A DNA stretch of 64,000 nucleotides from [Empedobacter] haloabium. Lineage in GTDB: Bacteria > Pseudomonadota > Gammaproteobacteria > Burkholderiales > Burkholderiaceae_D. This document shows positions 54,996 to 63,779 of the stretch, one piece after another (the first letter of the stretch is position 1; every line of letters begins with the position of its first letter). The stretch is from assembly GCA_008011715.2 (NCBI GenBank), contig CP136508.1:930001-994000 (forward strand). Reading direction: 5' to 3'. The notes under the pieces are model-generated. The model worked only from the letters and a program-made list of their open reading frames with translations. It was not told the origin of the DNA and did not search any database. A program made the position numbers and the translations under genes.

Positions 54996-56222
54996 ATGCG
55001 CAGGATGCTGGCGGGGATGGCGATCGTGATCATGAGCGGGGCATGCGCGGCGGCGCCCGATGCCACCCTGCTGGCCAAGGCGGAACAGCACAAGGCGCCC
55101 GCGCTGGCGCTGCTGCAGAAGCTGGTGGACATCGATTCCGGTACGTTCAGCGCGAAGGGGCTCGATGACGTCGGCGCCATCGCCGCGGCCGAACTGACGC
55201 GCCTGGGCGCGCGCGTGGAGACCTTCCCCGCCACCCCGGCGCTGTCGAAAAACCTCGTCGCCACGCTGGACGGCAAGGGCAAGGGGCGCATCCTGCTGAT
55301 CGCCCACATGGACACCGTGTTCGGCGACGGCACCGCCCGCGCGCATCCTTTCCGCATCGAAGGCAGGCGTGCCTACGGCCCCGGCATCATGGACGACAAG
55401 GGCGGCATCGTCATCGGCGTCCACGCGCTGGCCGTGCTGCGCGAGCAGGGCTTCGGCGACTTCAAACGCATCACCGTGCTGTTGAACACCAACGAGGAAA
55501 CCGGCTCGCACGGCACCCGCGCGCTGCTCGAGCGCCTGGCGAAGCAGCACGACGTGGTATTCAACCTGGAGCCGGGCCGGCCGGCCGACGGCCTGGTGGT
55601 GTCACGCAAGGGCAGCGGCGACATCGAACTGGCCGTGCGCGGCAAGGCCTCGCACGCGGGCGTGGCGCCGAAGCAGGGCGTCAACGCGGCGCTGGAGGCC
55701 GCGCACCAGCTGGTGCAGCTGTCGCGTCTGGGCGACGAGGCGAAGCAGACTACCGTCAGCTGGACCGTCATCAAGGGCGGCGAGCGCAGCAACGTGATTC
55801 CCGACCGAGCGAGCGCGCAGGCCGACGTGCGGGTGATGCAGCCCGAGGAGTTCGACCGGGTCGAGCGCGACATGCGCCGCATCGCCGCCAGCCAGCTGGT
55901 GCCGGAGGCGAAGGTGGAGATCGCCCTGAAGCGCAGCTTCCCGCCGATGCCACCCAGCTCGACGACGGATGCGCTGGCGCGCGCGGCATCGAGCATCTAC
56001 GCGGAGCTGGGCCGCAAGCTGACCCTGGAAAGCTCGGGCGGCGCGGCCGACTCGAGCCTGGCGTTCGCGGCGGGCGTGCCCACCATCGACGGCCTGGGCA
56101 TCGTCGGCGGGGGCATCCACACGGCCGAAGAATACGCGGAGGTGGACAGCATCGCGCCGCGCATCTACCTGCTGGCGCGGCTGATCCGCCAGTTCGGCAA
56201 GGACCCTCAGCTGCCCCGGTAG
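54996..56222 (+). CDS. M20-family metallopeptidase (glutamate carboxypeptidase-like), exported
   Basis: A 408-residue protein with a signal peptide ([20 protein letters not shown]). M20 metal ligands are recognisable: [24 protein letters not shown] with the Glu pair, and a late [11 protein letters not shown]is; a dimerisation domain ([12 protein letters not shown]) lies between. The family includes carboxypeptidase G2 and other exopeptidases that cleave C-terminal glutamate or folate analogues. Exact substrate is unknown. Its end overlaps the opposing uraH by 16 bases. Confidence 0.9.
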   Translation: MRRMLAGMAIVIMSGACAAAPDATLLAKAEQHKAPALALLQKLVDIDSGTFSAKGLDDVGAIAAAELTRLGARVETFPATPALSKNLVATLDGKGKGRILLIAHMDTVFGDGTARAHPFRIEGRRAYGPGIMDDKGGIVIGVHALAVLREQGFGDFKRITVLLNTNEETGSHGTRALLERLAKQHDVVFNLEPGRPADGLVVSRKGSGDIELAVRGKASHAGVAPKQGVNAALEAAHQLVQLSRLGDEAKQTTVSWTVIKGGERSNVIPDRASAQADVRVMQPEEFDRVERDMRRIAASQLVPEAKVEIALKRSFPPMPPSSTTDALARAASSIYAELGRKLTLESSGGAADSSLAFAAGVPTIDGLGIVGGGIHTAEEYAEVDSIAPRIYLLARLIRQFGKDPQLPR

Positions 56223-56560
56223 GTGGAGTACGACCAGGGCGAGACCACCAGCGGCACGTGGTAGTTCTGGTCGGCGTGGGCGATGCCGAAGGCGATCGTC
56301 ACCACGTCGATGAAGCGCGGCGCTGGCAGCTCGACGCCGGCCTGGGCGAAGTAGTCGCCGGCATGGAAGGCCAGTTCGTACTGGCCGGCGTGCAGCGCGT
56401 CGCCTTCCAGCAGCGGCGTGGCGCAGCGGCCGTCGGCATTCGTCACGTCCGTCTTCAGCAACTGGCGGCTGCCTGCCAGGATCGCGTACAGGTGGATGGT
56501 GACACCGGCGGCGGGGCGGCCGTGAGCGGTGTCGAGGACGTGCGTGGTCAGTTTTCCCAT
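56207..56560 (-). CDS. uraH: 5-hydroxyisourate hydrolase (transthyretin-like)
   Basis: A 117-residue hydrolase acting after uricase in urate catabolism. It has the N-terminal [13 protein letters not shown] (catalytic His), the mid Arg-bearing TNADGRC, and the C-terminal YRGS tail that is diagnostic. It is divergent from the carboxylesterase gene across a 90-base gap and convergent with the M20 peptidase gene. Its place next to puuE and xdhAB supports purine degradation. Confidence 0.95.
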   Translation of the reverse strand: MGKLTTHVLDTAHGRPAAGVTIHLYAILAGSRQLLKTDVTNADGRCATPLLEGDALHAGQYELAFHAGDYFAQAGVELPAPRFIDVVTIAFGIAHADQNYHVPLVVSPWSYSTYRGS

Positions 56561-56581
56561 ATCGATTCCCGGATGTGATTA

Positions 56582-56591
56582 TTCATCGGAT
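56582..56591. promoter_or_regulatory. TTCATCGGAT motif in the uraH/esterase divergent promoter
   Basis: TTCATCGGATCATAT occurs in the 90-base region between uraH and the esterase. The same TTCATCGGAT, followed by ATAT, recurs 66 bases upstream of xdhA at 59858. A shared site in two promoters of one pathway suggests a common regulator; I do not recognise the family. Confidence 0.45.
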
Positions 56592-56650
56592 CATATACTG
56601 TTGTGCGCTGGACAATATATCGTTGTGCTTATGAATACAGGAGCCAAATC

Positions 56651-58186
56651 ATGATGACGAAGACAGCGTACGCGGGCGCGCTGGCGGGCGCGCTGGCGGC
56701 CGCGCTGGCCGCCGGGCCGGCGCTTGCCGGACCGGCTCCCATCGTACTGGCCGTGGAGGGAGGCGCCATCGAGGGCACCTATGCGGACGGCGTGCGCAGC
56801 TTCAAGGGCGTGCCGTTTGCCGCGCCGCCGGTGGGCGCATTGCGCTGGAAGGCGCCGCAGCCGGTGCGGCCCTGGCCCGGCGTGCGTCCCGCCAAGGACT
56901 TCGGTCCCCGCGCGATGCAACTGCCGCTGTTCGCGGACATGGTATTCCGCTCGCCCGGCATCGAGGAGGACTGCCTGTACCTGAACGTCTGGACGCCGCT
57001 GGCACCGGCCAGCAAGAAGCTGCCCGTGCTGGTGTACTTCCACGGCGGCGGACTTGCCGCCGGCGACGGTTCCGAGCCGCGCTACGACGGCGCCGCGATG
57101 GCGCGCCAGGGCATCGTCGCATTGACCGTCAACTACCGCCTGGGCGTGTTCGGCTTCCTGGCGCATCCGGAGCTGAGCGCCGAGGGAGCGGTGCGCGCAT
57201 CCGGCAACTACGGCCTGATGGACCAGGCGGCGGCGCTGCGCTGGGTTCAGCGCAATATCGCCGCGTTCGGCGGCGACCCCGCGCAGGTGACGATCGCTGG
57301 CGAGTCGGCCGGTTCGTACTCCGTCAGCGCGCAGATGGTGAACGCCCAGGCGCGTGGCCTGTTCGCCCGCGCCATCGGCGAAAGCGGTTCCGTGCTGGGG
57401 CTGGAGGCCCCGCCAACGCTGGCCGAGGCGGAGCAGCAGGGCGTGGCTTTCGCCAGCGCCGCCGGCGCGGCATCGCTGGCGGCGCTGCGCGCCTTGCCGG
57501 CCGCGCAGCTGCTGGAAGTGGCCGGGCGGCCCGGCATGCCATGGTTCTCCATCGTGACCGACGGCGCCGTCATCGAACGCCCGCCACTGGAGACCTACCG
57601 GCGCGGCCTGCAGGCCAGGGTGCCGCTGCTGGCAGGCTGGAACTCGCAGGAGATGGGCGCGGACGCGCTGCTGGGCCAGGCGCCGGCGACGAAGGAAGCC
57701 TTCGCGGCCGCGCTGGAGCGACTGTACGGCGACCGGGCCGCCGACGCGGCGCGCGCCTATGACTATGACGTGCCCGATGCGGCACGCGACCTGGCCAGCG
57801 ACCGCTGGATCGTCTACGGCACCTGGAAGTGGATCGACCTGCATCGCCGCGTCGCGCCCACCTACCGCTATTACTTCACGCGGCCGCGCCCCGGCGCGGC
57901 CGGTGGCGCAGTGCACTCGGGCGAGATCGAATACGCCCTGGGCAACCTGGACGGCAACAAGGTGTATCGCTGGAACGACGACGACCGCCGCGTCTCCGCC
58001 ACCATGCAGACCTACTTCGCCAACTTCATCCGCACCGGCAACCCGAACGGCGCCGGCCTGGCCCACTGGCCGAGCGTCGACCACCCGGCCCCGAACGTCA
58101 TGCGCATCGACGTGGCTTCGGACGTCTACAACCCGCGCGACCGCGCACGCTTCGAATTCCACGATCGCCAGAACACCGCACCATGA
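56651..58186 (+). CDS. Carboxylesterase family protein (type B), exported
   Basis: A 511-residue alpha/beta hydrolase with a signal peptide (MMTKTAYAGALAGALAAALA...). Nucleophile Ser in VTIAGESAGSYSVSAQM, oxyanion hole YFHGGGLAAGD, and an early EDCLYLNVWTP typical of type B carboxylesterases. The catalytic His is probably in the VHSGEIEYALG region. AGGAG precedes the ATG by seven bases. Why an esterase opens the purine operon is unclear. Its stop overlaps puuE by four bases (ATGA), so both are one transcript. Confidence 0.88.
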   Translation: MMTKTAYAGALAGALAAALAAGPALAGPAPIVLAVEGGAIEGTYADGVRSFKGVPFAAPPVGALRWKAPQPVRPWPGVRPAKDFGPRAMQLPLFADMVFRSPGIEEDCLYLNVWTPLAPASKKLPVLVYFHGGGLAAGDGSEPRYDGAAMARQGIVALTVNYRLGVFGFLAHPELSAEGAVRASGNYGLMDQAAALRWVQRNIAAFGGDPAQVTIAGESAGSYSVSAQMVNAQARGLFARAIGESGSVLGLEAPPTLAEAEQQGVAFASAAGAASLAALRALPAAQLLEVAGRPGMPWFSIVTDGAVIERPPLETYRRGLQARVPLLAGWNSQEMGADALLGQAPATKEAFAAALERLYGDRAADAARAYDYDVPDAARDLASDRWIVYGTWKWIDLHRRVAPTYRYYFTRPRPGAAGGAVHSGEIEYALGNLDGNKVYRWNDDDRRVSATMQTYFANFIRTGNPNGAGLAHWPSVDHPAPNVMRIDVASDVYNPRDRARFEFHDRQNTAP

Positions 58187-59133
58187 ACCAATCCTATCCC
58201 CGCGACCTGATCGGCTACGGCCGCGACGTCCCCCATGCCAACTGGCCCAACCGCGCCCGCGTGGCGCTGCAGTTCGTGCTGAACTACGAGGAGGGCGGCG
58301 AGAACAACGTGCTGCACGGCGACCCCGCCTCCGAGACCTTCCTGTCCGAGATCATCGGCGCCGCTGCCTTCCCGGCGCGGCACATGAGCATGGAATCGAT
58401 CTACGAGTACGGCTCGCGCGCCGGCCTGTGGCGCCTGCTGCGCATGTTCGAGGAACGCCGCCTGCCGCTGACGGTGTTCGGCGTGTCGATGGCATTGCAG
58501 CGCAACCCGGAAGCCGTGGCCGCATTCCAGGAACTGGGCCACGAGATCGCCTGCCACGGCCTGCGCTGGATCTCGTACCAGAACGTGGACGAAGCCACCG
58601 AACGGGCCCACATGAAGGAGGCGGTGGACATCATCCGCGACCTGACCGGCAGCGCGCCGCTGGGCTGGTACACGGGGCGCGATTCGCCCAACACGCGCCG
58701 TCTGGTCGTCGAGCACGGCGGCTTCCGCTACGACGCGGATTATTATGGCGACGACCTGCCGTTCTGGCAGCAGGTCGAGCACACGGGCGCGGACGGCCAG
58801 CCGGCCGTGACGCCGCAACTGATCGTGCCGTACACGCTGGACACCAACGACATGCGCTTCGCCGCCATGCAGGGCTTTAACAGCGGCACCCAGTTCTTCG
58901 ACTACCTGAAGGACGCGTTCGACGTGCTGTATGCCGAGGGCGACCCGCACGGCCTGAACCGGCCGAAGATGCTGTCGATCGGCCTGCACTGCCGCCTAGT
59001 CGGCCGGCCAGCGCGCGCGGCCGCGCTGGCGCGCTTCCTCGACTACGTCCAGGGCCACCCGGACGTGTGGATCGCCCGCCGCATCGACATCGCCGAGCAC
59101 TGGCACACGCACCACCCGTTCGGCGGCGCGTGA
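58183..59133 (+). CDS. puuE: Allantoinase PuuE-like polysaccharide-deacetylase-fold protein
   Basis: A 316-residue protein of the PuuE/NodB-fold family, cofactor-independent allantoinases. Markers include YGRDVPHANWPNRARVALQF near the start, the IACHGLRWISYQNV motif, GWYTGRDSPNTRRLV, and the YYGDDLPFW and YTLDTNDMRF segments typical of PuuE. It would convert allantoin to allantoate after UraH. It overlaps the esterase gene and is followed within two bases by the GNAT gene. Confidence 0.9.
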   Translation: MNQSYPRDLIGYGRDVPHANWPNRARVALQFVLNYEEGGENNVLHGDPASETFLSEIIGAAAFPARHMSMESIYEYGSRAGLWRLLRMFEERRLPLTVFGVSMALQRNPEAVAAFQELGHEIACHGLRWISYQNVDEATERAHMKEAVDIIRDLTGSAPLGWYTGRDSPNTRRLVVEHGGFRYDADYYGDDLPFWQQVEHTGADGQPAVTPQLIVPYTLDTNDMRFAAMQGFNSGTQFFDYLKDAFDVLYAEGDPHGLNRPKMLSIGLHCRLVGRPARAAALARFLDYVQGHPDVWIARRIDIAEHWHTHHPFGGA

Positions 59134-59134
59134 G

Positions 59135-59773
59135 GTGACCCGAGTGACGGTCGACACGCAGCTGATCGGCAGCTGGCTGCGCGCCCGCTCGATCTGCCAC
59201 GGCTTGCCGGCGCCGCTGCCGGACCGCGGCGGCTGGCGGCTGGACACCGCGCGGCCGGGCGAGCTGCGGCGCTACGTGTTCGGCGCGGCCTGTGACGGCT
59301 TGCGCGAGCTGGGGGCGAGCATCGACATTCCATTGGTGTTCCTGAAACTGTGCGGCAGCGGCCACGATCTGCTGGCGCTGCTGCCGCCGCGCTGGCGGCT
59401 GGACGAGCCGCGCTTCGTGATGGTGCCGGGTGATTGGCCGGCCGCGCCCACGCTGGCGCCGGAGTACACCTTGCGGCTGACCCGCACCGGCGCCGTCACG
59501 ACTGCCCGCATCGTCACCGCCGACGGTGCGGTGGCAGCGACCGGCCATGCGGCCGAGTGGGCCGGCGTGTTCGTCTACGACCGCATCGAGACGGCGCCGG
59601 CGCACCGGCGGCGCGGGCTGGGCGCCTGTGTGATGCACGCGCTGCGCCAGGTCCGGCTCGATGGCGGCGCGACCGAGATCCTGGTCGCCACGGTGGCCGG
59701 GCAAGCGCTGTACCGGTCGCTGGGCTGGACGACGATCTCGGATTACTCGACAGCATTTGTAGATCCCAGGTGA
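59135..59773 (+). CDS. GNAT-family N-acetyltransferase
   Basis: A 212-residue protein with a C-terminal GNAT domain: VYDRIETAPAHRRRGLGACV (the acetyl-CoA-binding RRxGxG/A loop) and LVATVAGQALYRSLGWTTIS. The N-terminal 100 residues are unlike a second GNAT domain. GTG start, chosen because it lies one base after the puuE stop; a second GTG three codons later is possible. Substrate unknown; co-location suggests a purine-derived amine or a regulatory target. Confidence 0.82.
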   Translation: MTRVTVDTQLIGSWLRARSICHGLPAPLPDRGGWRLDTARPGELRRYVFGAACDGLRELGASIDIPLVFLKLCGSGHDLLALLPPRWRLDEPRFVMVPGDWPAAPTLAPEYTLRLTRTGAVTTARIVTADGAVAATGHAAEWAGVFVYDRIETAPAHRRRGLGACVMHALRQVRLDGGATEILVATVAGQALYRSLGWTTISDYSTAFVDPR

Positions 59774-59821
59774 CAGGCACGTTTCCAGGGTCGGAAGGCC
59801 TTGAAAAGGCTGCCTGTCACC
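59769..59821. repeat. GGTGACAGGCA inverted-repeat element before xdhA
   Basis: Outer arms GGTGACAGGCA (59769-59779) and TGCCTGTCACC (59811-59821) are perfectly complementary and share the GACAGGCA core with the elements at 4762 and 15205. The interior (about 31 bases) is not self-complementary, so this is a diverged or partial member. It begins within the last codons of the GNAT gene. Confidence 0.7.
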
Positions 59822-59857
59822 AAGGGTCTCATGCGGATAGGGTGATATCGCTTATCG

Positions 59858-59867
59858 TTCATCGGAT
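59858..59867. promoter_or_regulatory. TTCATCGGAT motif upstream of xdhA
   Basis: TTCATCGGATATAT, sharing ten bases with the site in the uraH/esterase promoter at 56582. It lies 58 bases before the xdhA ATG, a normal place for an activator or repressor site. Confidence 0.45.
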
Positions 59868-59924
59868 ATATGTCGTACCCGCCCAAATGATAGTCTGGGA
59901 AGATGGGACCACTCCGAGGCCAAG

Positions 59925-61391
59925 ATGTCTGAACCGATCCGTTTTTACTACCGCGGCGCCGTGCATGAAGTACGCGATGCCGCCCCCACGCAGACTGTGC
60001 TGCAGCACCTGCGCGAGGACCTGCATTGCACCGGCACCAAGGAAGGGTGCGCCGAAGGCGACTGCGGCGCCTGCACCGTGGTGCTGGGCAGCGTCGTCGA
60101 CGGTCGGCTGGAGCTGAAGGCGGTCAACTCGTGCATCCAGCTGACGCCCACCCTGGACGGCAAGGCCCTGTTCACGGTGGAGGATCTGCAGCAGCCGGAC
60201 GGCACACTGCACCCGGTGCAGCAGGCGCTGGTCGAGTGCCACGGTTCCCAATGCGGTTTCTGCACGCCCGGCTTTGCCATGTCGCTGTGGGGCATGTACG
60301 TCAAAGTGGACGGCGCCGCGCCGTCGCGCAAGCAGATCGACGACTGCCTGTCCGGCAACCTGTGCCGCTGCACCGGCTACCGTCCCATCATCGACGCCGC
60401 CAAGCGCATGGTGGAGCTGCCGCGGGTCACATTCGACACGGCCCGCTTGACCGAGCAGCTGGCGGCACTCAAGCGCGACCGCCTGGCCGTCTACAGCGCG
60501 CATGGCCAGACCTTCCTGGCGCCGCGCACCCTGGACGAGCTGGTGCAGCTGCGCGCCGCCAACCCGGGCGCGACCCTGCTGGCCGGCTGTACCGACGTGG
60601 GCCTGTGGATCACCAAGCAGATGCGCGAACTGGGCGACATCATCTACCTGGGCCACGTGGATGCCCTGAAAACGCTGACGGAGCGCGACGGCATGCTGGA
60701 AATCGGCGCCGGCGTGTCGCTGGAAAGCGCGTATGGCGCGCTGTGCCGCCACTACGACGCCGAGCTGGGCGAAATGCGCCAGCGCTTCGCCTCGCTGCCG
60801 ATCCGTAACGCCGGCACCCTGGGCGGCAACGTGGCCAACGGCTCGCCCATCGGCGATTCGATGCCATGGCTGATCGCGCTGGGTGCGCAGGTCGTGCTGT
60901 GCGGCGCCGGCGGCGACCGCGTGCTGGCGCTGGAGGACTTCTACCTCGACTATATGAAGAAGGACCTGCAGCCGGGCGAATTCGTGCGCGCCGTGCGCGT
61001 GCCGCTGCCAAGGGCCGGCGTGGCCTTCCGCACTTACAAGCTGGCCAAGCGCTTCGACCAGGACATCTCGGCCGTCTGCGCCGCGTTCGCGTTCACCCTG
61101 GAGGGCGACACGATCGCGTCGGCCCGCATCGCCTTCGGCGGCATGGCCGCCACACCGAAGCGCGCCCGCGCCGCGGAAGCCTTGCTGGCGGGCCGGCGCT
61201 GGGACGAGGCGGCCGTGCAGGAGGCCATGGCCGCGCTGGCGCAGGACTACGCGCCGCTGACGGACATGCGCGCCTCCAGCGCCTACCGCCTGCGCGCCGC
61301 GCAGAACCTGCTGCGCCGCTTCTGGCTGGAGACGCGTCCCGACGCGCCGCTGGCCGCCGGCGCCGTGAATGCCTTTGCCTGTTCCGCCTGA
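59925..61391 (+). CDS. xdhA: Xanthine dehydrogenase small subunit (2Fe-2S and FAD)
   Basis: A 488-residue subunit. First [2Fe-2S] centre in KEGCAEGDCGACTVVLG; second in SQCGFCTPGFAMSL and SGNLCRCTGYRPI. The FAD domain follows (LLAGCTDVGLWITKQ; LPIRNAGTLGGNVANGSPIG). It oxidises hypoxanthine and xanthine to urate together with XdhB. It opens the xdhABC run after a 151-base gap, which carries the repeat and the TTCATCGGAT motif. The ATG at MSEPIRFYYRG is the usual start. Confidence 0.95.
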   Translation: MSEPIRFYYRGAVHEVRDAAPTQTVLQHLREDLHCTGTKEGCAEGDCGACTVVLGSVVDGRLELKAVNSCIQLTPTLDGKALFTVEDLQQPDGTLHPVQQALVECHGSQCGFCTPGFAMSLWGMYVKVDGAAPSRKQIDDCLSGNLCRCTGYRPIIDAAKRMVELPRVTFDTARLTEQLAALKRDRLAVYSAHGQTFLAPRTLDELVQLRAANPGATLLAGCTDVGLWITKQMRELGDIIYLGHVDALKTLTERDGMLEIGAGVSLESAYGALCRHYDAELGEMRQRFASLPIRNAGTLGGNVANGSPIGDSMPWLIALGAQVVLCGAGGDRVLALEDFYLDYMKKDLQPGEFVRAVRVPLPRAGVAFRTYKLAKRFDQDISAVCAAFAFTLEGDTIASARIAFGGMAATPKRARAAEALLAGRRWDEAAVQEAMAALAQDYAPLTDMRASSAYRLRAAQNLLRRFWLETRPDAPLAAGAVNAFACSA

Positions 61392-61400
61392 GGAGACGCC

Positions 61401-63779
61401 ATGAACCATCCCGTCACTCCCGGCCTGACCGACGCCTGGAAAGCCGTCGGCGTGGCCCGCCCGCACGAGTCGGCCGAGCTGCACGTGCTGGGCCAGGCCA
61501 CCTATACCGACGACATCCCGGAAGTACACGGTACTCTGCACGCGGCACTGGGCCTGTCCGCCAAGGCGCACGCCAGGATTGTCGCGCTCGACCTGGCGCC
61601 CGTGCTGGCCTGCCCCGGCGTCGTGGCGGCCTACACGGCCAGCGACATCCCGGGCACCAACGACTGCGGCCCGATCATCCACGACGACCCGATCTTCGCC
61701 CAGGGCGAGGTGCTGTACGTGGGCCAGCCGATCTTCATCGTGGTGGCGGACACGCACACCAATGCGCGCCGCGCCGCCCGCAAGGCCGTCGTCACGTACG
61801 AGGAGCTGCCGGCGATCCTGACGCCGCAGCAGGCCAAGGCCGCCAGTTCCTACGTGCTGCCGCCACTGCGGCTGCAGCGCGGCGACGCGCAGGCCGCGTT
61901 CGAGCGCGCGCCGCACGTCCTCAAGGGCGAGCTGTTCGTCGGCGGCCAGGAACAGTTCTACCTGGAAGGTCAGATCGCCTATGCCATCCCGAAGGAAAAC
62001 CGCGGCATGCTGGTGCAGTGCTCCACGCAGCACCCCAGCGAGATGCAGCACGTCGTCGCACACGCGCTGGGGCTGCATTCGCACCACGTGACCGTCGAAT
62101 GCCGGCGCATGGGCGGGGGCTTCGGCGGCAAGGAATCGCAGTCGGCGCTGTGGGCGGCGGCGGCGGCCATCGCCGCCACGCTGACGAAGCGGCCGGTAAA
62201 ACTGCGTGCCGACCGCGACGATGACATGATGGTCACCGGCAAGCGCCACTGCTTCTGGTACGAGTACGAAGTGGGCTATGACGACGACGGCCGCATCGTC
62301 GCCGCACGGGTGGACATGACCCTGCGCGCCGGCTTCTCGGCCGACCTGTCCGGCCCCGTCGCCACGCGCGCCGTCTGCCACTTCGACAATGCCTACTACC
62401 TGTCGGACGTGGACATCCGCGCCGGCTGCGGCAAGACCAACACGCAATCGAACACCGCGTTCCGCGGCTTCGGCGGGCCGCAGGGGGCGATCGCCATCGA
62501 ATACGTCATCGACGAGATCGCGCGCAACCTGGGCCGCGACGCGCTGGACATCCGCCGCCTGAATTTCTACGGCAAGACCGAACGCAACGAGACGCCGTAC
62601 CGCCAGGTCATCGTCGACAATGTCATCGACGAGCTGACGACGGAACTGGAGCGCAGCAGCGAGTACCGCGCCCGCCGCGAGAGCATCGCCGCGTTCAACG
62701 CCACCAGTCCCGTGCTGAAGAAGGGCCTGGCGCTGACGCCGGTGAAATTCGGCATCGCGTTCAACGTCACGCACCTGAACCAGGCTGGCGCGCTGGTGCA
62801 CGTCTACGTGGACGGCTCCGTGCTGGTCAACCACGGCGGCACCGAGATGGGACAGGGCATCAACACCAAGGTGATGCAGGTCGTCGCGCACGAGCTGGGC
62901 GTGGACTTGCGGCACGTGCGCGCCAGCGCCACCGATACGAGCAAGGTCGCGAATACGTCCGCCACCGCGGCCTCCACCGGCGCGGACCTGAACGGCAAGG
63001 CCGCGCAGGACGCGGCGCGCCAGATCCGCGAGCGCCTGGCCGCCTTCGCGGTCAAGCAGTACGGCGGCGACGTCGCGGCGGTGCGCTTCGGCGCGGACGT
63101 GGTGCACGTCAATGGTCACGAGGTGCCGTTCCCCGAGCTGGTACAGAAAGCCTACCTGGCGCGCGTGCAGCTGTGGTCGGACGGTTTTTATGCCACCCCG
63201 GGTCTGCACTGGGACCCGAAGACGATGACGGGCCATCCGTTCTCGTACTACGCCTATGGCGCGGCCGTCTCGGAAGTGGTGGTGGACACGCTGACGGGCG
63301 AATGGAAGCTGCTGCGCGCGGATGCGCTGTACGACGCCGGCGCCTCGCTCAACCCGGCCATCGACATCGGCCAGGTCGAGGGCGCCTTCATCCAGGGCAT
63401 GGGCTGGCTGACGACGGAGCAGCTGTGGTGGAACGACGCCGGCAAGCTGATGACGCATGCGCCGTCCACCTACAAGATCCCCGGCATCTCGGACTGCCCG
63501 GAAGACTTCCGCGTGCGCCTGTTCGACAATCGCAACGTCGAAGACAGCATTCATCGGTCCAAGGCAACAGGCGAGCCGCCGCTGCTGCTGCCGTTTTCCG
63601 TGTTCTTCGCCATCCGCGATGCGATCTCCAGCGTGGGCGAGCACCGGGTCAATCCGCCGCTGGACGCGCCAGCGACCAGCGAGGAAATCCTCAAGGCCGT
63701 CGACGCGGTGCAGGAAAGCGTTGCACAGAAAATGGGGTCTGTCCCCATTTTTGAGGCAACAGTTTCGGACGGCAAATGA
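61401..63779 (+). CDS. xdhB: Xanthine dehydrogenase molybdopterin-binding subunit
   Basis: A 792-residue molybdenum subunit. Markers are VGGQEQFYLEGQIAYAIP, RMGGGFGGKESQSALW, FRGFGGPQG, the GTEMGQGINTK loop, and ATGEPPLLLPFSVFFAIRDA near the C-terminus with the catalytic Glu of GEPP. It lies nine bases after xdhA and overlaps xdhC by four. The last codons carry a palindromic repeat, so the final residues (KMGSVPIFEATVSDGK) are probably repeat-derived rather than ancestral. Confidence 0.95.
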   Translation: MNHPVTPGLTDAWKAVGVARPHESAELHVLGQATYTDDIPEVHGTLHAALGLSAKAHARIVALDLAPVLACPGVVAAYTASDIPGTNDCGPIIHDDPIFAQGEVLYVGQPIFIVVADTHTNARRAARKAVVTYEELPAILTPQQAKAASSYVLPPLRLQRGDAQAAFERAPHVLKGELFVGGQEQFYLEGQIAYAIPKENRGMLVQCSTQHPSEMQHVVAHALGLHSHHVTVECRRMGGGFGGKESQSALWAAAAAIAATLTKRPVKLRADRDDDMMVTGKRHCFWYEYEVGYDDDGRIVAARVDMTLRAGFSADLSGPVATRAVCHFDNAYYLSDVDIRAGCGKTNTQSNTAFRGFGGPQGAIAIEYVIDEIARNLGRDALDIRRLNFYGKTERNETPYRQVIVDNVIDELTTELERSSEYRARRESIAAFNATSPVLKKGLALTPVKFGIAFNVTHLNQAGALVHVYVDGSVLVNHGGTEMGQGINTKVMQVVAHELGVDLRHVRASATDTSKVANTSATAASTGADLNGKAAQDAARQIRERLAAFAVKQYGGDVAAVRFGADVVHVNGHEVPFPELVQKAYLARVQLWSDGFYATPGLHWDPKTMTGHPFSYYAYGAAVSEVVVDTLTGEWKLLRADALYDAGASLNPAIDIGQVEGAFIQGMGWLTTEQLWWNDAGKLMTHAPSTYKIPGISDCPEDFRVRLFDNRNVEDSIHRSKATGEPPLLLPFSVFFAIRDAISSVGEHRVNPPLDAPATSEEILKAVDAVQESVAQKMGSVPIFEATVSDGK
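63729..63751. repeat. Palindromic repeat inside the 3' end of xdhB
   Basis: AAAATGGGG (63729-63737) and CCCCATTTT (63743-63751) flank TCTGT. The stretch GGGGTCTGTCCCC has the GG-C/T-GTCCCC look of the other repeats of this window. It lies in frame in xdhB, encoding KMGSVPIF, and makes its C-terminal tail. Confidence 0.7.

Noticed and set aside
59859-63644. A 1261-residue open frame antisense to xdhA and xdhB
   Set aside because: No domain is recognisable and the plus-strand enzymes are complete; it is a GC-rich shadow.
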